From positions 2,014,903 to 2,078,902 of the forward strand of contig NC_037266.1 of assembly GCF_000002425.4 (NCBI RefSeq): DNA of 64,000 nt, written 5' to 3'. Position 1 is the stretch's first letter. Each line of letters opens with the position of its first letter. The position numbers were made by a program, and so were the translations under genes. Below are positions 1 to 11,740 of this stretch, piece after piece. The notes beneath the pieces were generated by a model. It was not told where the DNA came from, searched no databases, and saw nothing but the letters and a program-made list of their open reading frames with translations. Origin of the DNA: Physcomitrium patens. Lineage: Eukaryota; Streptophyta; Bryopsida; Funariales; Funariaceae.

Positions 1-29
1 ATATCAAAAATGAATTTTTTAAATCTCAT

Positions 30-660
30 GATATTTCTAAGTTTGAATTCAAGAATAATCTACTCTACTTCAAGAGATGATTATACATTCCATAAGGCAA
101 AGTACAATTATGTATTCTTCAGATTCATCATGACTTTCTAGCACCCAGATATTTTGGACACAATAAGAATTTGAAACTAATATCTAGAGATTTTTGGTGG
201 CTTTAAATGTAGAAGGCAATCAAAGATTCTATACAATCATGTGATATTTGTTCAAGATCCAAAATTCCTTGTCATCGATCTTATGGACTTTTTTAGTCAT
301 TACCTATTCTAAAACAACTATAGTCTTTTATTTTTATAGATTTTATTATAGATCTTCTAATCTCAAGTTTTTATGATTTTATATTTATAATAATATATTA
401 TTTTATTAAGATGGCATATTTTGTATCATATACAAAATCTATCACTAAATTTTTACTTGATATTTTTTACTTTTCAAAAGTTGATAATCTTAACACAGGA
501 GATTTAATAAATCGTTTGTCAAAGCTACATGCAATAATGAAGGCACAATTAAAAGAAGTTGAAGAATGATAAAAGATAAATGTAGATACCTATTGCAAAG
601 AACAACCATAATTTAATGTGGGTGACAAAGTATAGCTACTTTATTGTAATATTAAGACTA
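30..660 (+). pseudogene. Decayed integrase fragment of outer chromovirus (element 1), left part
   Basis: Conceptual translation matches the integrase region of the younger element at 9.9-10.9 kb: a zinc-binding HHCC-like stretch, then RDFWW, then CDICSRSK, and at the right end a GDKV..LLYCNIKT block. Many stops, an internal deletion in the DDE region and AT drift show that it is long dead. The reading is cut at 660 inside the NIKT block and resumes at 12975, because a second retroelement inserted here. The upstream part of this element lies outside the window. Confidence 0.85.
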
Positions 661-665
661 CTTAT

Positions 666-1456
666 TGTGATTGCTCATTTTACTTATTCCAAAAGAAACC
701 TCCCAGAATAAACCCATATAGGGAGGTTCAAACACGGGGAATGACTAGTTGTTTAAGTGTTCACGTTAGGGTCACACAATCAATTACCTCCTGAATTTAT
801 CGTCTCTATTTCCAATATCTGAACACACAAGGAAACTATAATCTCCTCCTTCACTTTATCGGTCTCTTCCTTACAACAATTCAGTCATACCAATAACTAC
901 TATTTCTACTAATATATTCACCCTCATAATCTCCAACTGTAATATTGTGCCCTCATAGCTTTCAAGACACAATTATCTTCATTCCAATCACTGGAATTCT
1001 TCACACAGAACTGCCATTCACATTATAGTGTTTCACACAAACAGAGACTCATTCTCTCTGCTAAACTACAATCAGATTTCAGCATTCAATCTTTCTTCTT
1101 CTCAAATAATACCAATCACATTTCCATTCTGTAATTCACTTCACAATATTTAGAAACTCTCCATCCTCTTATTCAAAGAAAATAACAAACAAAAGAAAAG
1201 AGGTAGCACCAAGTTTATCCCAGCTCACACTATCACAATGATGGTCCTTGGCTCACGACTCTCACAGTCTGGCATCTTAATTAACTTCTACAACTCCTAT
1301 ATACTTTCCCTTGATTCTCCAGATTTTAATCGTAATTCTGTAATTAACCACTTTTAATAACTAAATCATTCATCTGTCCTCCTGAATTTCCTATTATATG
1401 GACTATTAATATATTTTACCAATATCTTTCAAAAACGAATTAATATCTATTCTACA
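666..1456 (-). repeat. 3' LTR of element 2
   Basis: The plus strand begins TGTGATTGCTC and ends TCTACA, giving TG...CA termini. It aligns end to end without net length change to 5894-5945 plus 12231-12969. A purine-rich tract (minus-strand GATAGGAGTGGGA, about 1459-1471) abuts the LTR as expected for the polypurine tract. Open frames inside the LTR are not genes. Confidence 0.9.
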
Positions 1457-2090
1457 TAGTCCCACTCCTATCTGTGCAGCGTCCTCGCAAACACTCAATT
1501 GATACCTATCTAAAAATTATCTAACAAAACTCTACAATAATTGCGATCCCTCTGGCCTATCTAATTAATCAATTGCCACAGTATCTGTTATTGGTTCCAA
1601 CGATTTCGATTCCAACTACAAATCTTCATCCTCTTCCAATCCTTCCATCGGCTCCTACCTCAACTGAGCTAAAAGGTCTTCATTGTACTCACCCAGTTCA
1701 TGGACTTGAGCTTTCAATTTCAGGATTTGGGCATCTCTCAATTCCAATTGGCGCTGAAAGTGACTCCTCTCTTCTGGAACTTCAAGAACTGGCAATGTCG
1801 ATACTTAAGCTTGACCAATATTGACTAAATCCTCTACCAATCTTGTCACATCGGCATTCAAGGCCTCAATTTTAGCCCTTAATTGCTCTGTTTCACATCT
1901 ATATTGGTCACTCAATACCAATTTTTCTTGCGCCAATAACTCAATCTTTTCTCATTCCATTACCAACTGACCCTTCACTTTTTCCAGTTCCAAAATTGAA
2001 TTACTACGAATCCAAAATAGTTCTTGCCTGTGGATCTCTACCATGCGTTGTCTTTCTTGTAACTGACTCCTCACTGTCAACTTTTATTTG
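1457..2090 (-). pseudogene. Coiled-coil coding remnant at the 3' end of element 2
   Basis: On the minus strand this reads as a broken frame rich in Glu, Leu, Gln, Lys and Arg with heptad-like spacing (for example LQERQRMVEIHRQEL and LELRDAQILKLKAQVHEL). It carries several stop codons, many one C-to-T change from Gln or Arg codons. It sits directly after the reverse transcriptase fragment and before the polypurine tract, where RNase H and integrase would normally lie. A coiled coil is what I can see; I recognise no named domain. The plus-strand open frame at 1573-1824 is its antisense shadow. Confidence 0.5.
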
Positions 2091-2524
2091 GAACTACTAC
2101 TCTCGAAAAACATAAGAAATACAAGAAAATGGCACTCCAACCAACCCAAAACAATACCACAAAATGACTTTAACTGATGCCCCACTCCTATTGTTTTACC
2201 TAGTGGTGATAATACCAATATATTACCCATACTGTCTGTGAAAGGTAATGAGAAGTAATCTTTCTTGGTGTCCACATTAAGTTTCCAAAAATCCTGATAA
2301 TTTCCATTCTTTTTCGGTACCATCACGATTGGCAACACCCATATACTATGCGGAACAGGATAAATAAAATCCACGTCGAGAAGTTTATCCAATTCCTCTT
2401 TCACTAAAAGGGAATATTTTAGGTTAAGCCGATGTTGTCTTTGACGAACTGGCGTAACACCCTCCTCCAAAATAATCTGGTGCTCACACACGTCAACTAG
2501 AATCCTTTTAAAATCCGCATACAA
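2084..2524 (-). pseudogene. Reverse transcriptase N-terminal fragment of element 2
   Basis: The minus-strand reading has the typical Ty3/gypsy entry: QRQHRLNLKYSLLVKEELDK, then IYPVPHS.WV.PIV.VPKKNG and KLN..TKKDYFSLPF. It stops before the palm-domain YxDD catalytic box and runs into unrelated low-complexity sequence. The enzyme is therefore truncated and cannot be active. Confidence 0.85.
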
Positions 2525-2639
2525 TCACGCAAAGGCAGATTTGTGAGGGACAAAAAACTGTTTCCAAGCATCCAATTCTGTACCGATAATACTGGCATAT
2601 ATTTTAATTAGCTATGGCATTTCGTTGGTGCCCAAGATA

Positions 2640-3420
2640 ATAGATTGACACACAGGGTCTTCAACAACCTCTGATTTAATTGTCATCTCTTGATCTTAAT
2701 ATCTTGTATTATCTGACATATGGGAACTACCCAAATTTGGTTCCAATGTACTGACTCTATTGACTGCGGGATTGTTCATCCATTCGGCAATAGCATGATC
2801 TGAGTTAGTCGCATCCTCTTGATGCAGAAAATATTCACTGGAAACTCCACATTGGTAGACTCCTGCCTTTAGTATTGAAGTGTTTTGTCCTACCGCAAAT
2901 TACAGTGAATATATAGCATCATCATCTGACTCAATCGATTGACTCTCGTTGTCTGATGTAAATTCTGATTTTGGTAATTGAGATTCTCCATGATATTGTA
3001 TTGGATACATCTGTAGAACAATCTGATCTCGCCCTTTTCTAATTATCAATGTGCTTCGGCCCCAATCATTTTTAGCTTTGGCTTGATAAAGCCAAGGTCT
3101 GCCCAATAAAATGGGATACGATAACGTAGAACTCTGTAATTGGAATACAATATAATCAATTTTGTATGTCAATCCCACGATTACAATGGCAATATTTCAT
3201 AAGATTCCCATTGGCTTTATTCGACTATGATTTGTCATTCGCAAGACCAATGTCGTAGGTAGCAATTGCTTTAGATCCAAGTCCTCCATTATATCTGCGT
3301 TCATTAAATTCACATTGGAGCCACCATCGACTTGTACCCTTGGAATTAAAACACCATCGATTGATACATCGATTGTTGATGCTCCCAGATCTGGGTTTAA
3401 GCTAACTTCATGAATTTCTT
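2640..3420 (-). pseudogene. Retropepsin-like aspartic protease region of element 2
   Basis: The open part (2900-3178) contains YPILLGRPWLYQAKA, the conserved hydrophobic-hydrophobic-G block that follows the active site in plant Ty3/gypsy proteases. Just upstream (about 3290-3420) the frame reads into a ..VDGGSNVNL-type stretch compatible with the active-site region. The stretch is broken by stops. It lies between the zinc knuckles and the reverse transcriptase, as expected. Confidence 0.65.
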
Positions 3421-3436
3421 TAGTATGGGATCTTCT

Positions 3437-5797
3437 TCATATTAGTGCTAAATTCAATGTAGATCGACATTCCGGTGCTACAGCCAAAAGTTGCTTCATT
3501 GTAATTGAAGGCTGAATAACATCCAAATCCTTCAGAATGTTGTAGGGTTTCATATTGAGAGTAATTTCCAATGCTCTTTTGTATTTCATTGGTTTCCATT
3601 TTACTCCGTGAGATAAGTTATTCTTCCGCCTTAGACTCGGAATTGGAACAGCAACCGAAGTTTCATTGGAATTTCCGCCCTCGAGAGGATCTTTCAACGG
3701 ATAGGACGTTTCTCGGAACTCCGTAGAGATAGGAACTACTTGGAACAGAACTGAAGCCTCCGTAATTGGGACCTCATTGGGTTGTACCACCGAGTCAGGT
3801 CTCATACTGGATACGAAGCTCGTAATAGGACGTGGATTGGATGGTCCCCTAATTGGGTCAAATTGGTCTTTTACATCGGGATTACCCAAATGTTGAATTG
3901 GTCTTTTTTTCTTTTGCTGACTCCGGGTAAGAACGGCTTGGACACATTCCACCCAATTTACCGGAGAATCTTGAGGACCTCGATTTATCTCCTCAAATTT
4001 TTCTTGACTTTGAATCTGATGATCCTGATTATTGACATTGAACGGAGCATTACATTACTGATACATATGCCCCGACTGCTTACAATTTCCACAAACTGGC
4101 GCATAATCATCATTGGCTCTGGGATTGGGACATTCATTGGCATAATGACCAATCTGTCTGCAACGAAAACAACAAAGTGGTCTTCTTGCACCTCCATCAG
4201 GCATATTGGGTACTTCGACCAATATATACCTACTAGGCTTGTTCCATGTAGGGTTAAAAAATGATCCTAGTTGTCCCGTTGGTACTGAGGGAACTTGGTT
4301 TGATGATGTCAATGGAGCATATTGCTGATACCTCTGCTGCTCTTTACCGTAGTTCTGGGGGTTTGATGCAGACCCCTGATTAAAATTGGAACTTTAAAAG
4401 TTATTGAATGCTCGATTTTGTCGATTAAATCGATTTCCATTCCATCCAAATGTATTTTTCATTTGCACTTGATTGACGTCCCACTGGATTCGTAGGATCA
4501 TGGTCTGATTATTAAATTGTTGTTGTTGTCTTTGTCAATTCCAATAATTTGCTGTTAGGTGCTTTCCTCTTCAAAATGTACATTGATCCATTATTTGTGA
4601 GAGTGAGGGGCATTGTGTTACAGAATGACCGTGGCCCTTACAATTACTGCACCATATATTGGTCCTAGTATTGGTAGGCTTTTGCCTCTTCTCTTTATCT
4701 TTGGCCATATTGATGGCCATTTCCTCCATTTTCTTCATCAAATTCAATAACAAGGTTTCATTGGAATCTTTTAGGGTTGGTATTATTGGTATCTCTGCTG
4801 TAGTTAACGCTTGTTGTTGATATGGAAAATATGGAGCATACGCTGTTGTCACGTTCAGTGGTATAGCTTGCAATGGGGTGACATTAACTAGCCTCTGAAT
4901 ATTGGTATTGGAATTGGCCCTTGTTTCTAATATCCGTGGATAACTACCCATTGATTCGTTCCAAGTGAGATTTTGATATCTATCTTGAACTGGAATCATC
5001 ATGGCTCCCGCAATTAAAAACTGATCATAATGGCATTTCTTCCAAACCTTGGCTCTATTAAGGGATGCAGCCACCGTAATTGGTTGAGCTTCCTTTACAA
5101 ACATTTTTAGCTCTAGTAGGTACAAATCATTAATTAATATGGATAAGATAAATGCCTCCGATATTTGGTGATTGAGCCACTTACTGAGTATATCAGTCAC
5201 TCGACCATAATACGATTCCATCGCCTCTCCTAGGATCATTTTGCTGTTCATTAACCTCTCTCGAAGGCGGTCCTCAAAACCAATTGGCCGAAAATGAGAT
5301 AAAAATGCATTCTTCAATGCTTCTCAATTCGGAAATTGACCCACTAGTTGGCGATTGTATCATTCAAATTCCATGTCTTTTAAGGTCACTGGCAGCCATT
5401 GCAACCAAATATCTTCAGTTCTACCATTATTAGCTACACATGCTGTAAGAAACTAAGACAAATATTGATCAGGATCTACACCCAGAAATCTCCAAAAAGT
5501 AGGTAGTGGCATGACACTAGTCGTACGATCGCCTACTGTACCCATTTGTAGTGCAATCAGAATGGCTGATCCTCCTGACCCCATTGAATTTCTTGTTCCG
5601 CTAAACTCCATTTTAAAATCATCTCTGTTTTCCTTTATTCTAATTTCCGAGCTCTCAATGCTCCTTGATTTACTATTATTTTCTGTAATTAGTTTTATTG
5701 ATTGAATTATAGGTGAAAACGTTGAATTTTGAAATACAATATATTTTCCTCGATGCAATGCTCTCGTTCTTATTAACCATAACCTTGCTTCAAACAC
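3437..5797 (-). pseudogene. Gag region of element 2 with three CCHC zinc knuckles
   Basis: The minus-strand frame begins near 5797. It contains a retrotransposon gag core (FEDRLRERLMNSKM.LGEAMESYYGRV, about 5100-5320) followed by a first CCHC knuckle (CSNCKGHGHSVTQC, about 4620-4660). A second (CFRCRQIGHYANEC) and a third (CGNCKQSGHMYQ, then a stop where the spacing predicts residue 13, then Cys) lie at 4050-4200. Stops at 5450, about 5320 and 4055 break it into pieces. The 3437-3952 block continues as a poorly conserved linker towards the protease. Gag binds and packages element RNA. Confidence 0.75.
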
Positions 5798-5872
5798 TAC
5801 TGAAATCGCCTTCCATTGCCAATTTTTTCACACGTTTGGTAATTAATTCCTAACACTCAAAGCTATTATCAC

Positions 5873-5890
5873 TCCCCGACAGTGGCACCA
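5873..5890 (-). promoter_or_regulatory. Primer-binding site of element 2 (tRNA-Asp type)
   Basis: Read on the minus strand, TGGTGCCACTGTCGGGGA starts three bases after the LTR end. It agrees at 14 of 18 positions with the complement of the plant tRNA-Asp 3' end, the primer type used by Athila/Tat-like gypsy elements. Its position right after the 5' LTR confirms the minus orientation. Confidence 0.7.
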
Positions 5891-5945
5891 AAATGTGATT
5901 GCTCGTTTTACTTATTCCAGAAGAAACCTCCCAGAATAAACCCGT

Positions 5946-6430
5946 TGTTAGGGACATATTCCTTAGAACTTTCTAGAGAGAAGTTTCTAGAACCTTCTAG
6001 AAAACAAGCCTCTAGAACCTTCTAGAAGAGAAGCCTCTGGAACCTTTTAGAGAGAAGCTTCTAGAAAGGAAGTCTCTTGAACCTTCTAGAAGAGAAGTTT
6101 CTAGAAGCTTCTAGAAAGGAATCCCCTGGAACTTTCTAGAAGCTTCCTAGTTAATAGAAGTAGCTCAAGAAGTTTCTAGAACCTTCTAGAAAGGGAGCCT
6201 CTAGAACCTTCTAGAAGCTTCCTAGTTAATAAAAGTAGCTCGAGAAGCTTCCTAAGTAGGAGTACATATAGGGATCGAGGCTGAAGAGTTCTTCAGTCTC
6301 GACAACACATCTCTTGGAGTTCTAGCTCACCTTTCTGGTGTTGTTCTTGTACTCATCTGTTTAATCTAGTTCTACCACTTCTTCTTGAACTTCTTGTTAG
6401 ATTTCAAGTCTGTATTTTGTGTCCGTGACA
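5946..6430 (+). repeat. 5' LTR of element 3
   Basis: Begins TGTTAGGGAC and ends GTCCGTGACA. U3 is built of repeated TTCTAGAA-rich blocks (5965-6255). A TATA-like ACATATAGGG lies at 6263-6272, followed by a pyrimidine-rich leader. It is the same length as the 3' LTR. Confidence 0.97.
5965..6255 (+). promoter_or_regulatory. Array of heat-shock-element-like sites in the element 3 LTR
   Basis: I count eleven TTCTAGAA octamers in the 5' LTR, each an inverted pair of the nGAAn pentamers bound by heat-shock transcription factors. Some are joined into longer perfect runs. At 5980-6002 five units alternate GAA, TTC, GAA, TTC, GAA with exactly two bases between each. The array ends about 40 bp upstream of a TATA-like box, the normal place for a promoter enhancer. 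The same array occurs in the 3' LTR (about 11760-12050). That it drives heat-induced transcription is inference. Confidence 0.7.
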
Positions 6431-6454
6431 GTTTGTCGAGACTACACTAACTTG

Positions 6455-6469
6455 AGATATCAGAGCTAG
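6455..6469 (+). promoter_or_regulatory. Primer-binding site of element 3 (initiator tRNA-Met type)
   Basis: GATATCAGAGCTAG matches the complement of the plant initiator tRNA-Met 3' end at 12 of 14 positions; both mismatches are transitions. It starts about 24 bases after the LTR end, a rather long offset. Confidence 0.5.
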
Positions 6470-6709
6470 TTCTTTCTTAGTAGAGTATGGATTACCTCTC
6501 TACTTGAAGGTATACTAGCATTTTTTGAGGTTGCGGATTACCCTCGTCTAAATTGATACTTCTTTTGTTACAATATTGGAGTCTTATTCTTCTTGGAGAG
6601 AGTGGATTACCCCTCTTCTTGAAATTCTTAAGGCGTTTTATAGGTTGTGGATTACCCTCCTATAAACCAATATTGCCTCTTATAGGGTCATTTTTGTCCT
6701 TCTTTTAGA

Positions 6710-7747
6710 ATGGCCGGAGGTCAAGACATTAGTATGATAGAAAGTTCGGAGTCTAAGTTAGATGCTATTATGAATGCCGTCGCTACGTTATCACAAAGAA
6801 CTGTAGAGATTGAAGGAGTAGTGGCAAGGCTTCATAATGATGGAGTATCTGGGATAGCAGAATCTAAACTACACCAGCCTCAAATTTCGGCACTTGGAGA
6901 AACAACTTTACCTCAGGTTCGACAAGAACGACTAGTTCTACAACATAAGGAGCCTCGAGTTAGCCTTCCAGATAAGTTTGATGGAACACATTCCAAGTTT
7001 CGAGGATTCGTCAATCAAATCAGGTTGATAACAGTTTTACAGCCCGAATGATATCCAACGGAGGAGTCACGTGTTAGGCTTGTTGGAACCTTACTTATGG
7101 GACAAGCTCTATCATGGTTTGCTCCTTTGTTTGAGAAACGATCATCCATATTAAATAACTTCGAAACCTTTTTGGAAGCATTTGCGGAAGCATTTGCGGA
7201 AGCATTTGGTGAACATGATAAGGTTCGATGGGCTACAACAAAGATCCGGTCGCTACGACAAGGGATGCGTTCTACATCAGTCTATGCTTCAAATTTTAGG
7301 CAATTAGTATGCGACATCAATTGGGATGAAGTAGCGTTGATGAGTCAATTCTATTGGGGTTTAAGAGATGATGTGAAGGATTTGCTGTTAACTCTTTCTG
7401 ATCCACGAACGCTCAATGAAGCCATTAGCCAAGCTGTGAAGTGCGATAATCGCCTATTCCAACGTCACCAAGACCAACGCTCAAGATAACATACAATTCG
7501 CCATGCTCCAATTATGTCGGCAAGCGGTGTGAATTCGCATTCAGAGGTAGAAGACATGCAAATTGATGCGGTACGTATCAAATCTCTTACTATAGAAGAA
7601 AAAAAGTGACGTATGGAGGAAAATTTATGCTTGTATTCCGGTGGAGAAGGCCACAAAGTCGGAAACTGCCCCAAAAAGTAAAATCGAGGCATAGTCAAGA
7701 CTAGGGGAGTATTTGTTCAGGAAAACGAGGATGCCCAGCCACAGTAG
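6710..7747 (+). pseudogene. Gag of element 3, with five in-frame stops
   Basis: The start ATG at 6710 opens a frame with a gypsy gag core (PDKFDGTHSKFRGFVNQIRL; ALSWFAPLFE; RQGMRSTSVYASNFRQLV; QFYWGLRDDVKDLLL) and ends with a CCHC-type knuckle at 7628-7669. Stops at 7049, 7487, 7607, 7679 and 7745 lie in one continuous frame. Each is one C-to-T change from CGA, CAA or CAG. The second zinc-binding Cys of the knuckle reads Ser. A 12-bp unit (about 7181-7210, AFAE) is tandemly repeated. Gag forms the virus-like particle and binds RNA. The following pol lies in another frame, so a frameshift signal or a deletion separates them. Confidence 0.85.
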
Positions 7748-7752
7748 GAACC

Positions 7753-10700
7753 GTGCGACTGGACAATGAAATATCCCAACAACAATCAGGTTCCTTTCTT
7801 TCTGTCCAACCTGCACTTTGTTTTACAATCCCTCTGTTTATCGACCCTCAAAAACTGAGAACCTTAGCACTACTAAACTCAGGAGCATCTGCTTGTTTTT
7901 TAGACGAAGAATTTACAAAGCGTCATAAGATCCCTTTAGTACAAAAATCAAAACCTGTTCATGTTGAGGTCATAGATGGGCGACCTTTATTGTCTAGTAG
8001 CATCACCCATGAATCAAAACCTATAGAAGTAACGTTTAAAGACCATAGTAGTCATATTATTTTTAATATTATTAGAACTCCATCAAATCCTATTATTCTT
8101 GGTCTTTCTTGGTTGGAAAAACATAATCCATTGATAGATTGGAGGTTGCGGAAGATGACTTTTCCTACAAAACCACCCAAGAAAAAACCTAGTAAAAAAC
8201 CTCGAAAAAAGAAATCTTTATTTATTGAAGCAAGAGCGTTTATAAGATCATCTAAGGAAGGCACTCCATTTGTCATTTATGCGGCTCCAACTACCGAGGA
8301 GAAGATCTCAACAACAAGTATACCAGAGCAATATAAGGATTTTGAAGACGTGTTTCAAAAGAAGAACGCCGACATACTACCGGAACACCGACCATATGAT
8401 TGTGCCATAGACTTGCAAGAAGGAGCACAACCACCTTTTGGCCCAATCTACAATCTATCACAAACAGAGTTGGCAGAGTTGCGAAAGTACATCGACGAGA
8501 ATCTAGCCAAGAACTTCATTCGTCATTCAAAATCATCAACTGGAGCACCCATCTTATTTGTGAAGAAGAAAGTTGGATCATTACGGATGTGTGTAGACTA
8601 TCAAGGCCTCAACAAGGTAACAAAGAAAAATCGTTACCCATTACCCTTGATTTCTAGTCTCTTAGAACAACTTGGACATGCGAAGATCTTTACAAAAATT
8701 GATCTAAGGGGAGCTTATAATCTCGTACGAATCAAGGAAGGAGATGAGTGGAAGACAGCATTCCGTACAAGGTATGGTCATTTTGAATATAATGTCATGC
8801 CTTTTGGTCTTACCAATGTTCCAGTGGTTTTTCAACATATGATGAATGACATCTTTCGAGAACACCTCGACGATTTTGTTGTCATCTACTTAGACAATAT
8901 TCTAATATTCTCTAAAAACGAGGAAGAGCATGAGGAGCATGTTCGTTTGGTCTTGGAGAAACTATGCAAGTGAGGACTATATGCCAAATTAGAAAAGTGT
9001 TTATTTCACCAGACAGAGGTGGAATTTTTGGGGTTCATTGCAACTACAGAAGGTTTGAAGATGGATCCCAAGAAAGTAGAAGCAATCATGTCTTGGGAGG
9101 TTCCGAAGACGGTTAGAGATGTACAATGCTTTCTTGGTTTTGCTAACTTCTATCGGATCTTCATCAAGAATTATTCTCAAGTTGCTGCTCCTCTCACTCG
9201 ATTAACATGCAAGGATAAGTTGGAATGGGGACCTTTGGCGGAGAAGGCATTTCAAGATTTGAAGACAGCATTTATTACAGCTCCAATTTTGGTACATCCA
9301 AACTTTACAAAGGCCTTCTATTTAGAAACTGATGCTTCAGATTTTGCTTTGGGAGCTGTGCTTTCACAAATGAGTGAAGATAAGAAGCTCCATCCAGTTG
9401 CATTCTATTCTCGGAAGTTCTCTGCTGCTGAAATCAATTATGAGGTCCACGATAAGGAACTTCTTGCTATAGTGGTTTCTTTCGAAGAATGGCGTCACTT
9501 TCTTGAAGGAGCTGCACATCCAGTAATCGAATATACGGATCACAAGAATTTGGAGTATTTCATAACGGCTCGAGTTTTAAATCGGCGTCAAGCTCGGTGG
9601 AATATGTGGCTATCTAGATTCGATTTTGTTATCACTTATCGACCTGGAAGACAGCAAGGACTATCCGATGCTTTATCAAGGAGATCGTATCTTGCACCAA
9701 AGGCTGGAGAAGCAGCGTTTGATCAACAATGTACAACGTTATTGAAGCCAGAGAGATTTCAACTTTGTGCTACTATTGTATCATTTGATGCTGACTTCCT
9801 AAATCAGGTACGTGCTATGACCATTAAAGATTCAGTAGCCATTGATATCAAGCAACGTACCAATGACGACAAGTTCAAGGTGGAGGGAGATCTTTTATAC
9901 TTTGAAGAGCGATTGTACATTCCAAAAGGACTAGCACGACTCCGAGTTCTTCAATCTCGCCATGATTTTCCAGCTGCGGGACATTTTGGATTCAACAAGA
10001 CCTTGGAGCTTATTTCCCGAGATTTTTGGTGGTCCCAAATGTGGAAGGATGTGAAAGATTTTGTCCTCTCTTGTGACATATGTTCAAGATCTAAGAATCC
10101 TCGGCATTGCCCTTATGGACTTCTACAGCCATTGCCAATTCCACGTCGACCATGGTCTTCAATTTCTATGGACTTCATCACGGACTTGCCATCATCAAAC
10201 TCATTTGACAGCATCTTTGTCGTAGTAGATCGGCTTACGAAGATGGCACACTTTGTTCCTTGTAAGAAGACATCGTCCAGTGAAGTCACAGCAAGACTCT
10301 TTCTCGATAATGTGTATCGATATCATGGACTACCAGATGATATCATATCAGATCGAGGTACCTAGTTCGTGTCAAAGTTTTGGAGATCTCTCTTTGGGAT
10401 ATTGAAGATGGATATCAAGCTTTCTTCAGCTTTTCATCCTCAAACTGATGGCCAAACGGAACGGGTGAACCAAGTCTTGGAACAGTACTTACGATGCAGC
10501 ATCAACTATCAGCAAGACGATTGGACTGCATATCTACCGCTAGCCGAGTTTGCATATAACAACACCCTCCATGCGTCGACTCAACAAACACCATTCTTTT
10601 CCAACTATGGGTATCATCCGAAGCTTGATTTATTGAGTCCGTCAACAAATAACAATCCAGCAGCTGAAGGATTTGCGAAGCAACTATCAGAGCTTCAAAC

Positions 10701-11223
10701 TATGTTGAAGCTTCAATTACAATCCGCTCAAGAATCCTATAAGACGTCTGCAGATAGATTTCGGAATCCAGCACCTACTTTCAAAGTTGGAGACAAAGCT
10801 TGGCTTCTTCGACAAAATATCAAGACCAAGCGACCATGTGATAAGTTGGACTATCGAAGATTGGGACCATTTATCATCCAGAAGCAAATTAATCCAGTGG
10901 CATACTGGCTGGAGTTACCGGTTTCTATGAAGGTACATCCAGTCTTTCATGTTTCTCTGTTGGAACCTTATCGAGAGTCATCTTTTCCTGGAAGAGTGCA
11001 ATGTCCGCCACCTAGTATTGAAATCGAGAACCACGAAGAATACGAGGTTGAAAAGATATTGGATTTACAGCGAAGGTGGAGAAAGTTAGAATATCTTGTT
11101 CATTGGTGCGGCTATGACATTAATGAGCGAATGTGGGAGCCAGCTGAAAATCTTATGAATGCGCCACAAAAGATACAGGAGTTTCATCAACGACATTCCG
11201 TTAAACCTAAATCAATTCGATGA
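7753..11223 (+). pseudogene. Pol of element 3: PR-RT-RH-INT-chromodomain, inactivated
   Basis: One frame of about 1150 codons broken by two stops (TGA 8971, TAG 10366). Protease active site reads LNSGAS with AAC at 7876, so the catalytic Asp is Asn. Reverse transcriptase (about 8330-8970) is well preserved, but the catalytic YLDD reads YLDN (AAT at 8896). RNase H (about 9300-9690) keeps ETDASD and YEVHDKELLA. Integrase has the HHCC zinc region (about 9960-10110) and the D, D and E residues, the second in SDRG just before the stop, the third in DGQTERVNQ. A chromodomain (about 11020-11180, EYEVEKIL to WEPAENL) closes the protein and probably steers insertion to marked chromatin. The frame opens at GTG with no ATG nearby, so it was expressed as part of a Gag-Pol product. 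Confidence 0.93.
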
Positions 11224-11740
11224 TAGCTTCTTTTTGAAGCTTGTTCTCCCAACAATATAAGAAAAGGGAAGAGCACCAACAAAATTCATAGTTGATGTAG
11301 TTATTTTCTCCAAGATAGATCGTAGTTTGGTCTTTTGATATGGATAGCCAAGAGATAGATACTATGCCAGTCAGAGTATTGCAACCGAGTAGCTCACGAA
11401 GGCGACCCCGAGATGAAGAACTACATGTACCATGATGACGATGGAGGATACTCAGTAATCGATCACTGGTGATCGTATTTGAGATCGAGCCTGCTTACGA
11501 TGGTCAACCAGAAGGCGTGTTTGCAGGACAATTTCACAATGAGGACATGGAAGTTCATGCTTGGTCAGAAGTCGAAGGCGTGGGCCACTACCGTTGGCTT
11601 CAAGGGTCGATGAACCACTTCCCTCGTGAATAACAGTTGGAGTTCATAGCAGAAGTTATGCGACAGATCTTCATTTTCTTGCGTTAGTACTGATCAATAA
11701 CATTGCTTCTCAGAGACCTCGAAGCTAAAGGAGGGGGTGA
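11224..11740 (+). other. Non-coding 3' region of element 3 with polypurine tract
   Basis: About 500 bp without a coding frame. The purine run AAAGGAGGGGGTGA at 11727-11740 directly abuts the 3' LTR and is the plus-strand primer site. No additional gene was seen. Confidence 0.8.

Noticed and set aside
1573..1824. Plus-strand open frame of 83 codons
   Set aside because: Antisense of the coiled-coil remnant of element 2; no family resemblance.
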